Shown here piece after piece: positions 41,918-51,560 of a stretch of 64,000 bases of DNA. Source of the DNA: Chania fonticola_B. Its GTDB lineage: Bacteria > Pseudomonadota > Gammaproteobacteria > Enterobacterales > Enterobacteriaceae. A model generated the notes under the pieces. The model was not told the origin of the DNA. It worked only from the letters and a program-made list of their open reading frames with translations, and did no database searches. The position numbers were made by a program, and so were the translations under genes. Location: assembly GCF_048537545.1 (NCBI RefSeq), contig NZ_CP183218.1. One strand, given 5' to 3'. Each line of letters starts with the position of its first letter. Position 1 is the first letter of the stretch.

Positions 41918-43606
41918 ATGAATGGTGAAAGCCGTGATAACGGCCTGCTGGCCCTATGGAATCGCTTGCGTGCCAACCCTAAAATTCCACTGCTGATCGC
42001 GGCCTCGGCGGCGATCGCCATCGTGGTTGCGCTGATGCTATGGGCCAAAAGCCCGGATTACCGCGTGCTGTACAGCAATCTCAACGATCGTGACGGCGGC
42101 GCTATCGTCACGCAACTCACGCAGATGAACATCCCCTATCGCTTTACCGAGAACGGCTCGGCGTTGATGATCCCGGCGGAGAAGGTGCATGAAACCCGCC
42201 TGCGTCTGGCTCAGCAGGGGCTGCCCAAAGGAGGTGCCGTCGGCTTTGAACTGCTGGATCAGGAAAAATTCGGCATCAGCCAGTTCAGCGAACAGATCAA
42301 CTACCAGCGCGCGCTGGAAGGCGAACTGTCACGCACTATCGAATCCCTGGGGCCGGTACAGAATGCCCGTGTGCATCTGGCACTGCCTAAGCCTTCGCTG
42401 TTTGTACGCGAACAAAAGAACCCCTCAGCTTCCGTGACGCTCACGCTGCAACCTGGCCGCACGTTAGACGACGGCCAGATCAATGCCGTGGTGTATATGG
42501 TATCCAGCAGCGTGGCCGGTTTGCCGCCGGGCAACGTCACGGTGGTCGATCAGGCTGGCCGCCTGCTGACCCAATCTGACGGCACCGGACGCGATCTCAA
42601 TGCCGCACAGTTGAAGTACGCCAATGAGGTTGAGAACCGCTATCAGCGCCGTATTGAAGCTATTCTGGCACCGATTGTCGGCAGCGCGAACGTGCGTGCA
42701 CAGGTAACGGCACAAATCGATTTCTCCACCCGCGAGCAAACCGACGAACAGTACCAGCCCAACCAACAGCCGGATAAATCAGCAATACGCTCCAGACAGC
42801 TCAGCCAGAGTGAACAGAACGGCGGGCAACAGATCGGCGGCGTACCGGGTGCCCTTTCCAACCAGCCGAGTGCAGCACCGACTGCACCGATAGAAACACC
42901 AAAAACTACGGCTGCGGGCAATGCTAATACGCCTGCCACGGCAAACAATGCCAATAACAGCACGCGTACCGGGGCTAGCGGTAACGTAGCGCAAAACAGT
43001 CGCCGTGATGAAACCACCAACTACGAGGTGGATCGCACCATTCGTCATACCCAGCACAAGGCTGGAGCGGTGGAACGCCTGTCGGTCGCCGTGGTGCTCA
43101 ACACCCTGGGTACCGATAAAGACGGTAAACCGCAGCCGATGAGCAAAGAACAGTTGGCTCAGGTGGAATCTCTGGTCCGTGAAGCGATGGGTTACTCCAG
43201 CAGCCGTGGCGATACGCTTAACGTGGTCAACACCCAGTTCAACGATGTAGAGCAGACCGGCGGCGAGTTACCTTTCTGGCAGTCACAGTCGTTTATCGAT
43301 CGGTTGTTCAACGCAGGCCGCTATTTGCTGGTGCTGCTGGTGGCCTGGATTTTGTGGCGCAAGCTGGTTCGTCCGCAGCTGCAAAGCCGTCAGGTGGCGC
43401 AACAAGCTGCAGTGGCCGCTGCCAATACGCCAGCCAGTCGCCCGGCTGAGGTGAACAAGCCAAGTCATGAAGAGCAGGCGCTGCATAAGAAATCACAGCA
43501 GCGCGTCAATGCTGAAGTCCAGGGCCAGCGGATCCGCGAACTGGCAGATAAAGATCCACGCGTGGTGGCCCTGGTGATCCGTCAATGGATGAGTAACGAA
43601 CTATGA
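41918..43606 (+). CDS. fliF: Flagellar MS-ring protein FliF
   Basis: Forms the inner-membrane MS ring that houses the export gate. 562 residues: N-terminal membrane helix (IPLLIAASAAIAIVVALMLW), ring-building motifs with DGGAIVTQLTQMNIPYRFTE and LDQEKFGISQFSEQINYQRA, a low-complexity Thr/Asn/Ala linker (about 320-355), a second membrane helix (YLLVLLVAWILWRKLV) and the FliG-binding tail DPRVVALVIRQWMSNEL. ATG at 41918 is taken; it has a weak ribosome site. It overlaps fliG by four bases. Confidence 0.96.
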   Translation: MNGESRDNGLLALWNRLRANPKIPLLIAASAAIAIVVALMLWAKSPDYRVLYSNLNDRDGGAIVTQLTQMNIPYRFTENGSALMIPAEKVHETRLRLAQQGLPKGGAVGFELLDQEKFGISQFSEQINYQRALEGELSRTIESLGPVQNARVHLALPKPSLFVREQKNPSASVTLTLQPGRTLDDGQINAVVYMVSSSVAGLPPGNVTVVDQAGRLLTQSDGTGRDLNAAQLKYANEVENRYQRRIEAILAPIVGSANVRAQVTAQIDFSTREQTDEQYQPNQQPDKSAIRSRQLSQSEQNGGQQIGGVPGALSNQPSAAPTAPIETPKTTAAGNANTPATANNANNSTRTGASGNVAQNSRRDETTNYEVDRTIRHTQHKAGAVERLSVAVVLNTLGTDKDGKPQPMSKEQLAQVESLVREAMGYSSSRGDTLNVVNTQFNDVEQTGGELPFWQSQSFIDRLFNAGRYLLVLLVAWILWRKLVRPQLQSRQVAQQAAVAAANTPASRPAEVNKPSHEEQALHKKSQQRVNAEVQGQRIRELADKDPRVVALVIRQWMSNEL

Positions 43607-44595
43607 GCCTGACAGGTACCGAAAAGAGCGCCATCCTGCTGATGACGCTGGGTGAAGATCGCGCCGCCGAAGTCTTCAAGCACCTCTCGTCACGGGAAGT
43701 GCAGCAGTTGAGTGGCACCATGGCCAGTATGCGGCAGGTGTCCCACAAACAGTTGGGGGAGGTCCTCAGAGAGTTTGAAGACGATGCCGAACAGTATGCC
43801 GCGCTGAGCGTCAATGCCAGCGACTACCTGCGCTCGGTGCTGGTAAAAGCCTTGGGTGAAGAACGTGCCAGCAGCCTGCTGGAGGATATTCTCGAATCAC
43901 GCGAAGACACCTCCGGCATGGAAACGCTCAACTTTATGGAGCCGCAGAGCGCGGCCGATCTGATCCGCGACGAACACCCGCAGATCATTGCCACCATCCT
44001 GGTTCACCTCAAGCGCGGCCAGGCGGCGGATATCCTGGCACAGTTCGAGGAGCGCCTGCGCAACGACGTGATGCTGCGTATCGCCACCTTCGGCGGTGTA
44101 CAGCCGGACGCCCTGGCAGAGCTGACCGAAGTGCTGAACAATCTGCTCGACGGCCAGAACCTCAAGCGCAGCAAAATGGGTGGCGTCCGTACCGCCGCCG
44201 AGATTATCAACCTGATGAAAACCCAGCAGGAAGAGGCGGTTATCGGTGCCATGCGTGACTACGATGGCGAGCTGGCGCAGAAGATCATCGACGAAATGTT
44301 CCTGTTCGAAAACCTGGTGGAAGTGGACGATCGCAGCATCCAGCGCCTGTTGCAGGACGTGGAAAGCGAATCCCTGTTGATCGCCTTGAAAGGGGCCGAA
44401 CAGCCGCTGCGCGAGAAGTTCCTCAAGAACATGTCGCAACGTGCCGCCGATATTCTGCGCGACGATCTGGCCAACCGTGGCCCGGTGCGCATGTCGCAGG
44501 TGGAGAACGAACAGAAGGCTATCCTGTTGGTGGTACGCCGCCTGGCAGAAACCGGCGAAATGATCATCGGCGGTGGCGAGGACACCTATGTCTGA
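43603..44595 (+). CDS. fliG: Flagellar motor switch protein FliG
   Basis: C-ring protein that interacts with the stator MotA to generate torque. 330 residues, starting MSLTGTEKSAILLMTLGEDR, with the EHPQ motif in RDEHPQIIATILVHLKRGQA and the charged C-terminal torque helix RAADILRDDLANRGPVRMSQ. Length equals E. coli FliG (331). It starts inside the fliF stop (ATGA). Confidence 0.97.
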   Translation: MSLTGTEKSAILLMTLGEDRAAEVFKHLSSREVQQLSGTMASMRQVSHKQLGEVLREFEDDAEQYAALSVNASDYLRSVLVKALGEERASSLLEDILESREDTSGMETLNFMEPQSAADLIRDEHPQIIATILVHLKRGQAADILAQFEERLRNDVMLRIATFGGVQPDALAELTEVLNNLLDGQNLKRSKMGGVRTAAEIINLMKTQQEEAVIGAMRDYDGELAQKIIDEMFLFENLVEVDDRSIQRLLQDVESESLLIALKGAEQPLREKFLKNMSQRAADILRDDLANRGPVRMSQVENEQKAILLVVRRLAETGEMIIGGGEDTYV

Positions 44596-45286
44596 TCGCC
44601 TCAACACCCTGCCCTGGCAGCCCTGGTCGCTTAACGATCTGGCGGATCCCAAACCGGTGCTGGAACCGGAAAGCCCGCCTGAAGTGATCGTCATCCCGCA
44701 GGATGACAGCATCAACGAACAGCAACGGCTGGAGATGCTGCGTTTGCAGGCCCAACAGCAAGGTCAGCAACAAGGCTTTGCCGAGGGCCAGCAGAAAGGC
44801 TATGACGCCGGTTTCCAGGCCGGGCTGGAGGAAGGCCGTCAGCAAGGCATTCTGGCGGGCCAACAGCAGCAGCAACCGATCACCGAACATTGGCAGCAGT
44901 TGGTCACCGAGTTCCAGCACACGCTGGACGCGCTCGACAGCGTGATTGCCTCGCGCCTGATGCAGTTGGCCCTGACGGCGGCCAAACAGGTCATCGGCCA
45001 AGCGCCGGTGTGCGATGGCACCGCCCTGCTCGGCCAGATCCAACAGTTGATCCAGCAAGAACCGATGTTCAGCGGCAAACCTCAGTTGCGCGTACACCCG
45101 GATGATTACGAACGGGTAGAGCAGCAGCTTGGCATGACACTCAGCCTGCACGGCTGGCGGCTGCTGGCCGACGGACAGTTACATCCAGGCGGCTGCAAGG
45201 TCAGCGCAGAAGAAGGCGATCTGGATGCCAGCCTGGCCACCCGCTGGCATGAACTGTGCCGTCTGGCCGCACCGGGAGAGCTGTGA
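44588..45286 (+). CDS. fliH: Flagellar export regulator FliH
   Basis: Binds and restrains the export ATPase FliI and links it to the C-ring. 232 residues: a short N-terminal Trp-containing segment (LPWQPWSLNDL), a long Gln/Gly-rich coiled coil with GxxxG-type repeats (QQGQQQGFAEGQQKGYDAGF), and the conserved C-terminal domain ALDSVIASRLMQLALTAAKQ … HPGGCKVSAEEGDLDAS. The start at 44588 lies within the end of fliG. Confidence 0.95.
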   Translation: MSDRLNTLPWQPWSLNDLADPKPVLEPESPPEVIVIPQDDSINEQQRLEMLRLQAQQQGQQQGFAEGQQKGYDAGFQAGLEEGRQQGILAGQQQQQPITEHWQQLVTEFQHTLDALDSVIASRLMQLALTAAKQVIGQAPVCDGTALLGQIQQLIQQEPMFSGKPQLRVHPDDYERVEQQLGMTLSLHGWRLLADGQLHPGGCKVSAEEGDLDASLATRWHELCRLAAPGEL

Positions 45287-46647
45287 TGACCGTTCGTCTC
45301 GGCCGTTGGCTGAACTCGCTGGACAGTCTGGAAAAACGCATTGCCCGTGCGCCCGCGGTGCGCCGCTATGGCCGTCTGACGCGAGCTACCGGGCTGGTAC
45401 TGGAAGCCACCGGTTTGCAGTTACCGCTGGGGGCCACCTGCCTGATCGAACGCCATGACAGCGGTGTGGTGCAGGAGGTAGAAAGCGAGGTGGTCGGTTT
45501 TAACGGCCAACGGCTGTTTCTGATGCCGCTGGAAGAGGTCGACGGCATCGTGCCCGGCGCTCGGGTCTATGCTCGCGTCTCCCCCGAAGGACAAAGCGCC
45601 AGCAAACAGTTACCCCTTGGCCCGGCATTGCTTGGCCGGGTGCTCGACGGCGGTGCCAAACCGCTCGATGGTCTGCCAGCACCAGATACCGGCTACCGTG
45701 CACCGCTGATCACCGCCCCGTTCAACCCGTTGCAGCGCACCCCGATCGAACAGGTACTCGACGTGGGCGTGCGTACCATTAACGGACTGCTCACCGTGGG
45801 CCGCGGCCAGCGCATGGGCCTGTTCGCTGGTTCTGGCGTGGGTAAAAGCGTGCTGCTCGGGATGATGGCGCGGTATACCCAAGCCGACGTGATCGTCGTT
45901 GGGCTGATCGGCGAACGTGGCCGCGAAGTGAAAGACTTTATCGAAAACATCCTCGGCACCGAGGGGCGCGCCCGTTCGGTGGTAATCGCTGCACCGGCAG
46001 ACGTTTCGCCGCTGCTACGCATGCAAGGCGCCGCCTATGCCACCCGTATAGCCGAGGATTTCCGCGATCGGGGCCAACACGTACTGCTGATTATGGATTC
46101 CCTGACCCGTTACGCCATGGCGCAACGTGAAATCGCCCTGGCAATCGGCGAACCCCCGGCTACCAAAGGCTATCCGCCTTCGGTATTCGCCAAACTACCC
46201 GCGCTGGTAGAGCGTGCCGGTAACGGCATCAGCGGCGGCGGTTCCATCACCGCGTTTTATACCGTGTTGACCGAAGGTGATGACCAGCAAGACCCGATTG
46301 CCGATTCGGCACGCGCCATCCTTGATGGCCATGTGGTGCTGTCTCGGCGCCTGGCGGAAGCGGGCCACTACCCTGCCATCGATATTGAAGCGTCGATCAG
46401 CCGTGCCATGACCTCGCTGATCGATGAGGAGCATTACCGGCGGGTACGTAACTTCAAACAGATGTTGGCCAGTTACCAACGTAACCGCGATCTGATCAGT
46501 GTAGGAGCCTACGCCGCAGGCAGCGATCCGCTGCTGGACAAGGCCATGACGCTGTATCCGCAGATGGAAGCCTATCTGCAACAGGGCATTTTCGAACGCA
46601 GCGGCTACGACGATGCCTGCCAGCAATTGCAGCAACTGATTGTTTAA
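45286..46647 (+). CDS. fliI: Flagellar export ATPase FliI
   Basis: Hexameric ATPase of the flagellar type III export apparatus, related to F1-beta. 453 residues with Walker A GLFAGSGVGKS, catalytic Glu in VVGLIGERGREVKDFIEN and Walker B HVLLIMDSLTRYAMAQREI. The ATG shares its A with the fliH stop (TGATG), so the upstream in-frame ATG at 45256 was rejected. Confidence 0.97.
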   Translation: MTVRLGRWLNSLDSLEKRIARAPAVRRYGRLTRATGLVLEATGLQLPLGATCLIERHDSGVVQEVESEVVGFNGQRLFLMPLEEVDGIVPGARVYARVSPEGQSASKQLPLGPALLGRVLDGGAKPLDGLPAPDTGYRAPLITAPFNPLQRTPIEQVLDVGVRTINGLLTVGRGQRMGLFAGSGVGKSVLLGMMARYTQADVIVVGLIGERGREVKDFIENILGTEGRARSVVIAAPADVSPLLRMQGAAYATRIAEDFRDRGQHVLLIMDSLTRYAMAQREIALAIGEPPATKGYPPSVFAKLPALVERAGNGISGGGSITAFYTVLTEGDDQQDPIADSARAILDGHVVLSRRLAEAGHYPAIDIEASISRAMTSLIDEEHYRRVRNFKQMLASYQRNRDLISVGAYAAGSDPLLDKAMTLYPQMEAYLQQGIFERSGYDDACQQLQQLIV

Positions 46648-46665
46648 CCACGGAGCCTGAGCACC

Positions 46666-47112
46666 ATGAAACCACAGTCACCGCTGATTATCCTGCGCGA
46701 TCTGGCGCAGGATGCCGTAGAACAGGCCGCACAGCACCTCGGCCAGGCACGTCAGGCGCAACAGGCGGCGGAGCAACAGCTTGCCATGCTGCTCAACTAC
46801 CAGGATGAGTATCGGCAAAAGCTGAACAACACCCTGTCTAGCGGCATGGGTTCCGCCAGTTGGCAAAACTACCAGCAGTTTATCGGCACGCTCGAGCAGG
46901 CCATCAGCCAGCATCGCCAGCAGTTGCTCCTGTGGAGCGAGAAGGTAGAACGGGCGGTCAAACAGTGGCAGGACAAACAGCAGCGGCTGAACGCTTTTGA
47001 AACGCTCAACACCCGTGCCCTCAGCGCCGAACTGATGCTGGAAAACAAGCGTGACCAAAAACTGATGGATGAGTTCGCTCAACGCAGTTCACAAAGGAAT
47101 CTAAACCCATGA
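46666..47112 (+). CDS. fliJ: Flagellar export chaperone FliJ
   Basis: Coiled-coil stalk protein that sits in the FliI hexamer and helps escort export substrates. 148 residues, almost wholly helical with Gln-rich heptads (ARQAQQAAEQQLAMLLNYQD) and the family ending NKRDQKLMDEFAQR. 18 bases after fliI; overlaps fliK by four (ATGA). Confidence 0.93.
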   Translation: MKPQSPLIILRDLAQDAVEQAAQHLGQARQAQQAAEQQLAMLLNYQDEYRQKLNNTLSSGMGSASWQNYQQFIGTLEQAISQHRQQLLLWSEKVERAVKQWQDKQQRLNAFETLNTRALSAELMLENKRDQKLMDEFAQRSSQRNLNP

Positions 47113-48329
47113 ACCTCAACGTTCTCTCTGGCTTGCCCGCGACAGCTGATGGCACGGAGACTGGCCTTACCGCGCTGTCGTTGGATGATGCCGGACTGTC
47201 TGCCAGCTTTGCTCAACTGCTCGGCGAGCGCTTCATGCCTGAAGGTCAACTGAAAGGCAAGCCGAACGTGGCCCAGCTTCTGGCCGAAGATCCACAAATC
47301 TCAACCCTCAGCCGCCAACAGCTTAACCAATTGCTGACCTCGCTCAGCGATCGTGGCCGTTTGCTGGCCGCTCCGCAGGAACTGGATGCGGCAGACGATA
47401 GCCAAACCCGGTTAACCCAGCGCGATGACGAACAGCCGTTGCACCCTGTAGATACTTTGGATGCGGCCAGCTTGCAGGCTCTGTTTGCCATGCTGCCTGC
47501 CGCCGTAGTGCAGCCGTTACCAGGAAATGGGGTCGCAACCGCCGCTGAGCCAAGCGGGGACGAAGCGCCGCTGACGGGAACCGCATCACTGTTAGCCACC
47601 CTGAGCGAAAAACCAGCGTTATCGACTGCTGGCCTGCCAACGTCAAAATCACAGCCGAACGCAGACGATAAATCCGCCTTGTCCGCCAAAACTGACGCGT
47701 CGTCAGTACTGTCTTCTCAGACCGATAACAATCAGGATAGCGGCACCACTCCACTGAAACTGGCGGCTGAATCGGCGCAATCTTCTGCAACGCCACAGCA
47801 CGCAGCCCCTGCGCCAGTTTCCAGCCCGGTGATCGCCAGCCACCCCGTCAGCGCGACGGTGAGCGCACCGGCAACGCCACAGTTGAACGCTCAACTCGGC
47901 AGCCAGGAATGGCAACAGGCACTGAGTCAGCAGGTGCTGATGTTCCACCGCAACGGCCAGCAGAGCGCCGAGTTACGCCTACATCCGCAGGAACTGGGTG
48001 CCTTGCAAATCACGCTGAAGCTCGACGATAACCAGGCCCAGTTGCATATCGCCTCGGCACACGGCCAGGTTCGTGCGGCGGTGGAAGCCGCGCTGCCCCA
48101 TCTACGCCATGCGCTGGCGGAAAGTGGTATCAACCTTGGCCAGAGCAGCGTTGGCGGTGAGTCACTGCCACAGCCGCAACAGTCACAGCAGCAGGCCTCT
48201 CACCAAGGCGGGCAGCCTTCTTACCGTGAACAACACGGCAGCGCGGAAACCGGCGTTGAAGCCCTGAGCGCCCCAGCAGCGCTGCAGGCGATGGCCCGCT
48301 CGATCGACGGCGTTGATATTTTCGCCTGA
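47109..48329 (+). CDS. fliK: Flagellar hook-length control protein FliK
   Basis: Secreted ruler that switches export from hook to filament substrates. 406 residues: a poorly conserved Ser/Thr/Ala/Pro-rich N-terminal ruler region, then the C-terminal switch domain QVLMFHRNGQQSAELRLHPQ, ELGALQITLKLDDNQAQLHI, and a Gln/Ser-rich tail. Last gene of the fliF-K run; a large hairpin follows. Confidence 0.92.
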   Translation: MNLNVLSGLPATADGTETGLTALSLDDAGLSASFAQLLGERFMPEGQLKGKPNVAQLLAEDPQISTLSRQQLNQLLTSLSDRGRLLAAPQELDAADDSQTRLTQRDDEQPLHPVDTLDAASLQALFAMLPAAVVQPLPGNGVATAAEPSGDEAPLTGTASLLATLSEKPALSTAGLPTSKSQPNADDKSALSAKTDASSVLSSQTDNNQDSGTTPLKLAAESAQSSATPQHAAPAPVSSPVIASHPVSATVSAPATPQLNAQLGSQEWQQALSQQVLMFHRNGQQSAELRLHPQELGALQITLKLDDNQAQLHIASAHGQVRAAVEAALPHLRHALAESGINLGQSSVGGESLPQPQQSQQQASHQGGQPSYREQHGSAETGVEALSAPAALQAMARSIDGVDIFA

Positions 48330-48362
48330 CGGCGTGCAAACGCTCAAGCTGGCACGCTTTTC

Positions 48363-48400
48363 CCCGCCTATTCTGGCTATTGCAGCCCAGAATAAGCGGG
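48363..48400. terminator. Hairpin between fliK and fliL
   Basis: CCCGC-C-TATTCTGG pairs with CCAGAATA-A-GCGGG (13 pairs, one mismatch) around a 10-base loop. It has no T-run, but lies in the only sizeable gap of the plus-strand fli run and may separate the fliFGHIJK and fliLMNOPQR transcripts, or process them. Confidence 0.55.
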
Positions 48401-48464
48401 ATAATGGAATTACATGTATTGCGTGCAGCTTGTCAGCACGCAGAGAACAGGATTTGGCTTAGTA

Positions 48465-48956
48465 ATGTCTCAGAACTCCCTTCCAACAGCAGCAACAAAA
48501 AAACGCCCAATACTGGTGATCCTGCTGGTACTGATCGCCTTAGGCGCATGTGGTGCCGCAGGCTACAGCTGGTGGTTGATGCAGCAGCATAAGAACGGTC
48601 AACCCGCCGCCGAGGAAAAAAAGCAGCCGCCTCCGGCCCCGGTGTTTATGCCATTGGATACCTTTACCGTCAATCTGGTGACGCCGGATAACAACCTGGA
48701 CCGCGTGTTGTATATCGGCCTGACGCTGCGCCTGCCAGATGAAGAAACACGCCGCCGGTTGAACGATTTTCTGCCGGAAGTGCGTAGCCGTCTGCTAATG
48801 CTGCTTTCACGACAGGAAGCAAGCCAACTGGCCAACGAGCAAGGGAAACAGCAACTGGTGGCACAGATTAAAGACGTGCTCAGCCCACCGCTGGTGACGG
48901 GACAACCGAAGCAAGTGGTCAGCGATGTGCTGTTCACTGCCTTCATACTGCGGTAA
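48465..48956 (+). CDS. fliL: Flagellar basal body protein FliL
   Basis: Single-pass inner-membrane protein that surrounds the stator and supports torque, notably in swarming cells. 163 residues: N-terminal MSQNSLPTAATKK, membrane helix (PILVILLVLIALGACGAAGY), periplasmic stomatin-like domain with FTVNLVTPDNNLDRVLYIGL and the ending VVSDVLFTAFILR. The start was put at 48465; earlier in-frame codons from 48414 would place residues before the usual N-terminus. Confidence 0.94.
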   Translation: MSQNSLPTAATKKRPILVILLVLIALGACGAAGYSWWLMQQHKNGQPAAEEKKQPPPAPVFMPLDTFTVNLVTPDNNLDRVLYIGLTLRLPDEETRRRLNDFLPEVRSRLLMLLSRQEASQLANEQGKQQLVAQIKDVLSPPLVTGQPKQVVSDVLFTAFILR

Positions 48957-48962
48957 TAAACC

Positions 48963-49967
48963 ATGGGCGACAATATTCTTTCACAGGCCGAGATCGACGC
49001 ACTGCTCAATGGCGACAGCGCGGGGGATGAACCCGCCGCCGTCATCGGTCATGAAAGCGAGGTCAAACCTTACGATCCCACCACCCAACGGCGCGTGGTG
49101 CGTGAGCGCCTGCAAGCGCTGGAGATCATTAACGAGCGTTTTGCCCGTCAGTTTCGCATGGGGCTGTTTAACCTGTTGCGCCGTAGCCCGGATATTACCG
49201 TCGGGGCGATCAAGATCCAGCCATACCATGAGTTTGCCCGCAACCTGCCGGTGCCGACCAACCTGAACCTGGTCCACCTGAATCCATTGCGCGGCACGGC
49301 GCTGTTTGTGTTTGCCCCCAGCCTGGTGTTTATCGCCGTGGATAACCTGTTCGGTGGCGATGGCCGTTTTCCTACCAAGGTCGAGGGCCGGGAATTCACG
49401 CCAACCGAACAGCGGGTGATCAAACGCATGCTGCGCTTGGCGCTGGACGCCTATGGCGATGCCTGGAGCGCCATCTACAAGATCGATGTGGAATACGTAC
49501 GTGCCGAAATGCAGGTCAAGTTCACCAATATCACCACCTCTCCCAACGATATCGTGGTAACCACGCCGTTCCAGGTGGAGATCGGGGCGCTGAGCGGTGA
49601 ATTTAATATCTGTATTCCATTCGCCATGATCGAGCCACTGCGCGAGTTGCTGACTAACCCACCGGTGGAGAACTCCCGCCAGGAAGACAGCCAGTGGCGA
49701 GAAACGCTGGTGAAACAGGTTCAGCACTCCGAACTGGAGCTGATAGCCAACTTTGTCGATATCCCGATGCGCCTGTCGAAAGTGCTGAAACTCCAGCCGG
49801 GCGACGTGTTACCGATCGATAAACCGGAGCGCCTGATCGCCCATGTTGACGGCGTCCCGGTCTTGACCAGCCAATACGGCACCTTGAACGGGCAGTACGC
49901 CCTGCGTGTTGAACATTTGATTAACCCTATTTTGAATGCCCTGAGTGAGGAACGGCCCAATGAGTGA
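48963..49967 (+). CDS. fliM: Flagellar motor switch protein FliM
   Basis: C-ring subunit that binds CheY-P and sets rotation direction. 334 residues: N-terminal CheY-binding peptide (MGDNILSQAEIDALLNGD), the middle CheC-like domain with LQALEIINERFARQFRMGLF and the GGxG-type FGGDGRFPTKVEGREF, and the C-terminal SpoA domain. Six bases after fliL; overlaps fliN by eight. Confidence 0.97.
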   Translation: MGDNILSQAEIDALLNGDSAGDEPAAVIGHESEVKPYDPTTQRRVVRERLQALEIINERFARQFRMGLFNLLRRSPDITVGAIKIQPYHEFARNLPVPTNLNLVHLNPLRGTALFVFAPSLVFIAVDNLFGGDGRFPTKVEGREFTPTEQRVIKRMLRLALDAYGDAWSAIYKIDVEYVRAEMQVKFTNITTSPNDIVVTTPFQVEIGALSGEFNICIPFAMIEPLRELLTNPPVENSRQEDSQWRETLVKQVQHSELELIANFVDIPMRLSKVLKLQPGDVLPIDKPERLIAHVDGVPVLTSQYGTLNGQYALRVEHLINPILNALSEERPNE

Positions 49968-50373
49968 TCCTAAACAACCGTCTGGCGAAGAGAAGGACTC
50001 CGTAGACGATCTGTGGGCTGATGCGTTTAACGAGCAACAGGCGACCGAAAAATCCGCCTCTACCGAGGGCGTATTCAAATCGCTGGAAGCTCAGGATGCG
50101 TTGGGTAGCCTGCAAGATATCGATCTGATCCTGGATATTCCGGTCAAGCTGACCGTGGAGCTGGGCCGCACCAAGATGACCATCAAAGAGCTGCTGCGCC
50201 TGTCGCAAGGCTCGGTGGTGGCGTTGGATGGTCTGGCCGGTGAACCCTTGGATATCCTGATTAACGGCTATCTCATCGCCCAGGGCGAAGTGGTGGTGGT
50301 CGGCGACAAGTTCGGCGTACGCATCACCGATATCATCACGCCTTCCGAGCGCATGCGCCGCCTGAGCCGCTAA
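49960..50373 (+). CDS. fliN: Flagellar motor switch protein FliN
   Basis: Lower C-ring subunit that also docks FliH during export. 137 residues as in E. coli: variable acidic N-terminus, then the SpoA domain LILDIPVKLTVELGRTKMTI … VVALDGLAGEPLDILINGYL … FGVRITDII. ATG at 49960 is inside the fliM end; its stop overlaps the fliO start (TAATG). Confidence 0.97.
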   Translation: MSDPKQPSGEEKDSVDDLWADAFNEQQATEKSASTEGVFKSLEAQDALGSLQDIDLILDIPVKLTVELGRTKMTIKELLRLSQGSVVALDGLAGEPLDILINGYLIAQGEVVVVGDKFGVRITDIITPSERMRRLSR

Positions 50374-50777
50374 TGAACCCCAACGCCAGCGTGCAGACAC
50401 AAAGCACTCAGCAGCCCGCCGGTACGGCGCTGCCCACCGGCTCGGTATTGATGCAGGTCAGCAGCGCGCTCGGCGCTATTTTGCTGCTGATCCTGCTCGC
50501 TGGCTGGCTGTTTCGTCGGTTGGGCTTTGCCCCGCAGGCCCGTGGCAATCAAAAATTGCTCAACCTGCGTGCCAGCTGTCAGGTTGGCCAACGCGAACGG
50601 GTGGTGGTGGTTGAAGTGGATAACACCTGGCTGGTGCTGGGCGTTACGGCTCAGCAAATCACCCCGTTGCACACCCTGTCCGCGCCACCGACTCAGGAAG
50701 CAACCGATCACAAGTCACCGGCAGATTTCCGCCAACTGATGCAAAACGTCTTAAAACGCCCGGATAAATCGGCATGA
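50373..50777 (+). CDS. fliO: Flagellar export protein FliO
   Basis: Bitopic membrane protein that assists assembly of the FliP export gate. 134 residues with one membrane helix (about 30-48, LGAILLLILLAGWLFRRLGF) and a cytoplasmic domain holding GQRERVVVVEVDNTWLVLGV. Overlaps both neighbours (fliN and fliP) by one and four bases. Confidence 0.92.
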   Translation: MNPNASVQTQSTQQPAGTALPTGSVLMQVSSALGAILLLILLAGWLFRRLGFAPQARGNQKLLNLRASCQVGQRERVVVVEVDNTWLVLGVTAQQITPLHTLSAPPTQEATDHKSPADFRQLMQNVLKRPDKSA

Positions 50778-51529
50778 ATCCATTCTCCTACCGCCGGGCT
50801 TTTGGCCCGCTGCTGGCCGCAGGCCTGCTACTGCTCAGCCCTGCCGCTTTGGCACAGTTGCCGGGGCTGATTAGCCAACCTACGGCCAACGGCGGCCAAA
50901 GCTGGACGCTGCCGGTGCAGACGCTGGTACTGATCACCTCACTCAGCTTCCTGCCCGCGATGCTGCTGATGATGACCAGCTTTACCCGCATCATCATCGT
51001 GCTGGGGCTGCTGCGTAACGCCCTCGGCACCCCATCGGCACCGCCCAATCAGGTAATGCTGGGGCTGGCACTGTTTTTGACCTTCTTTATCATGTCACCG
51101 GTGTTCGACAAGGTATATCAGGATGCCTACCTGCCGTTCAGCCAGGACAAGATCAGCATGGAGGTAGCGATCGACAAAGGTTCGCAGCCGCTACGTGAGT
51201 TTATGCTGCGCCAGACGCGGGAAAGCGATCTCGCCCTGTACGCCAGGCTAGCTAACCTGCCCGCGTTGGAAGGTCCGGAGGCCGTCCCGATGCGTATTCT
51301 GTTGCCCGCCTATGTCACCAGTGAGCTGAAAACTGCCTTCCAGATTGGTTTTACCGTATTTATTCCGTTCCTGATCATCGACCTGGTGGTGGCCAGCGTG
51401 CTGATGGCGCTGGGGATGATGATGGTACCGCCCGCGACCATCTCGCTACCGTTCAAACTGATGTTGTTTGTGCTGGTGGATGGTTGGCAGTTGCTGTTGG
51501 GATCGCTGGCGCAGAGTTTTTACAGCTAG
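50774..51529 (+). CDS. fliP: Flagellar export gate protein FliP
   Basis: Core of the FliPQR export gate in the MS ring. 251 residues: cleavable signal peptide (AAGLLLLSPAALA), then MMTSFTRIIIVLGLLRNALG, PPNQVMLGLALFLTFFIMSP and the C-terminal LMALGMMMVPPATISLPFKL, all classic FliP blocks. Starts within the fliO stop (ATGA). Confidence 0.97.
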   Translation: MNPFSYRRAFGPLLAAGLLLLSPAALAQLPGLISQPTANGGQSWTLPVQTLVLITSLSFLPAMLLMMTSFTRIIIVLGLLRNALGTPSAPPNQVMLGLALFLTFFIMSPVFDKVYQDAYLPFSQDKISMEVAIDKGSQPLREFMLRQTRESDLALYARLANLPALEGPEAVPMRILLPAYVTSELKTAFQIGFTVFIPFLIIDLVVASVLMALGMMMVPPATISLPFKLMLFVLVDGWQLLLGSLAQSFYS

Positions 51530-51560
51530 CAGACACCCTCCCCTCTATTGGAGCAAAAAG

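Noticed and set aside
43897..44715. 272-codon minus-strand reading frame opposite fliG/fliH
   Set aside because: Antisense shadow of conserved flagellar genes; His/Gln-rich composition typical of G+C-rich complement frames.
48981..49727. 248-codon minus-strand frame opposite fliM
   Set aside because: Antisense shadow of fliM; no ribosome site or domain.
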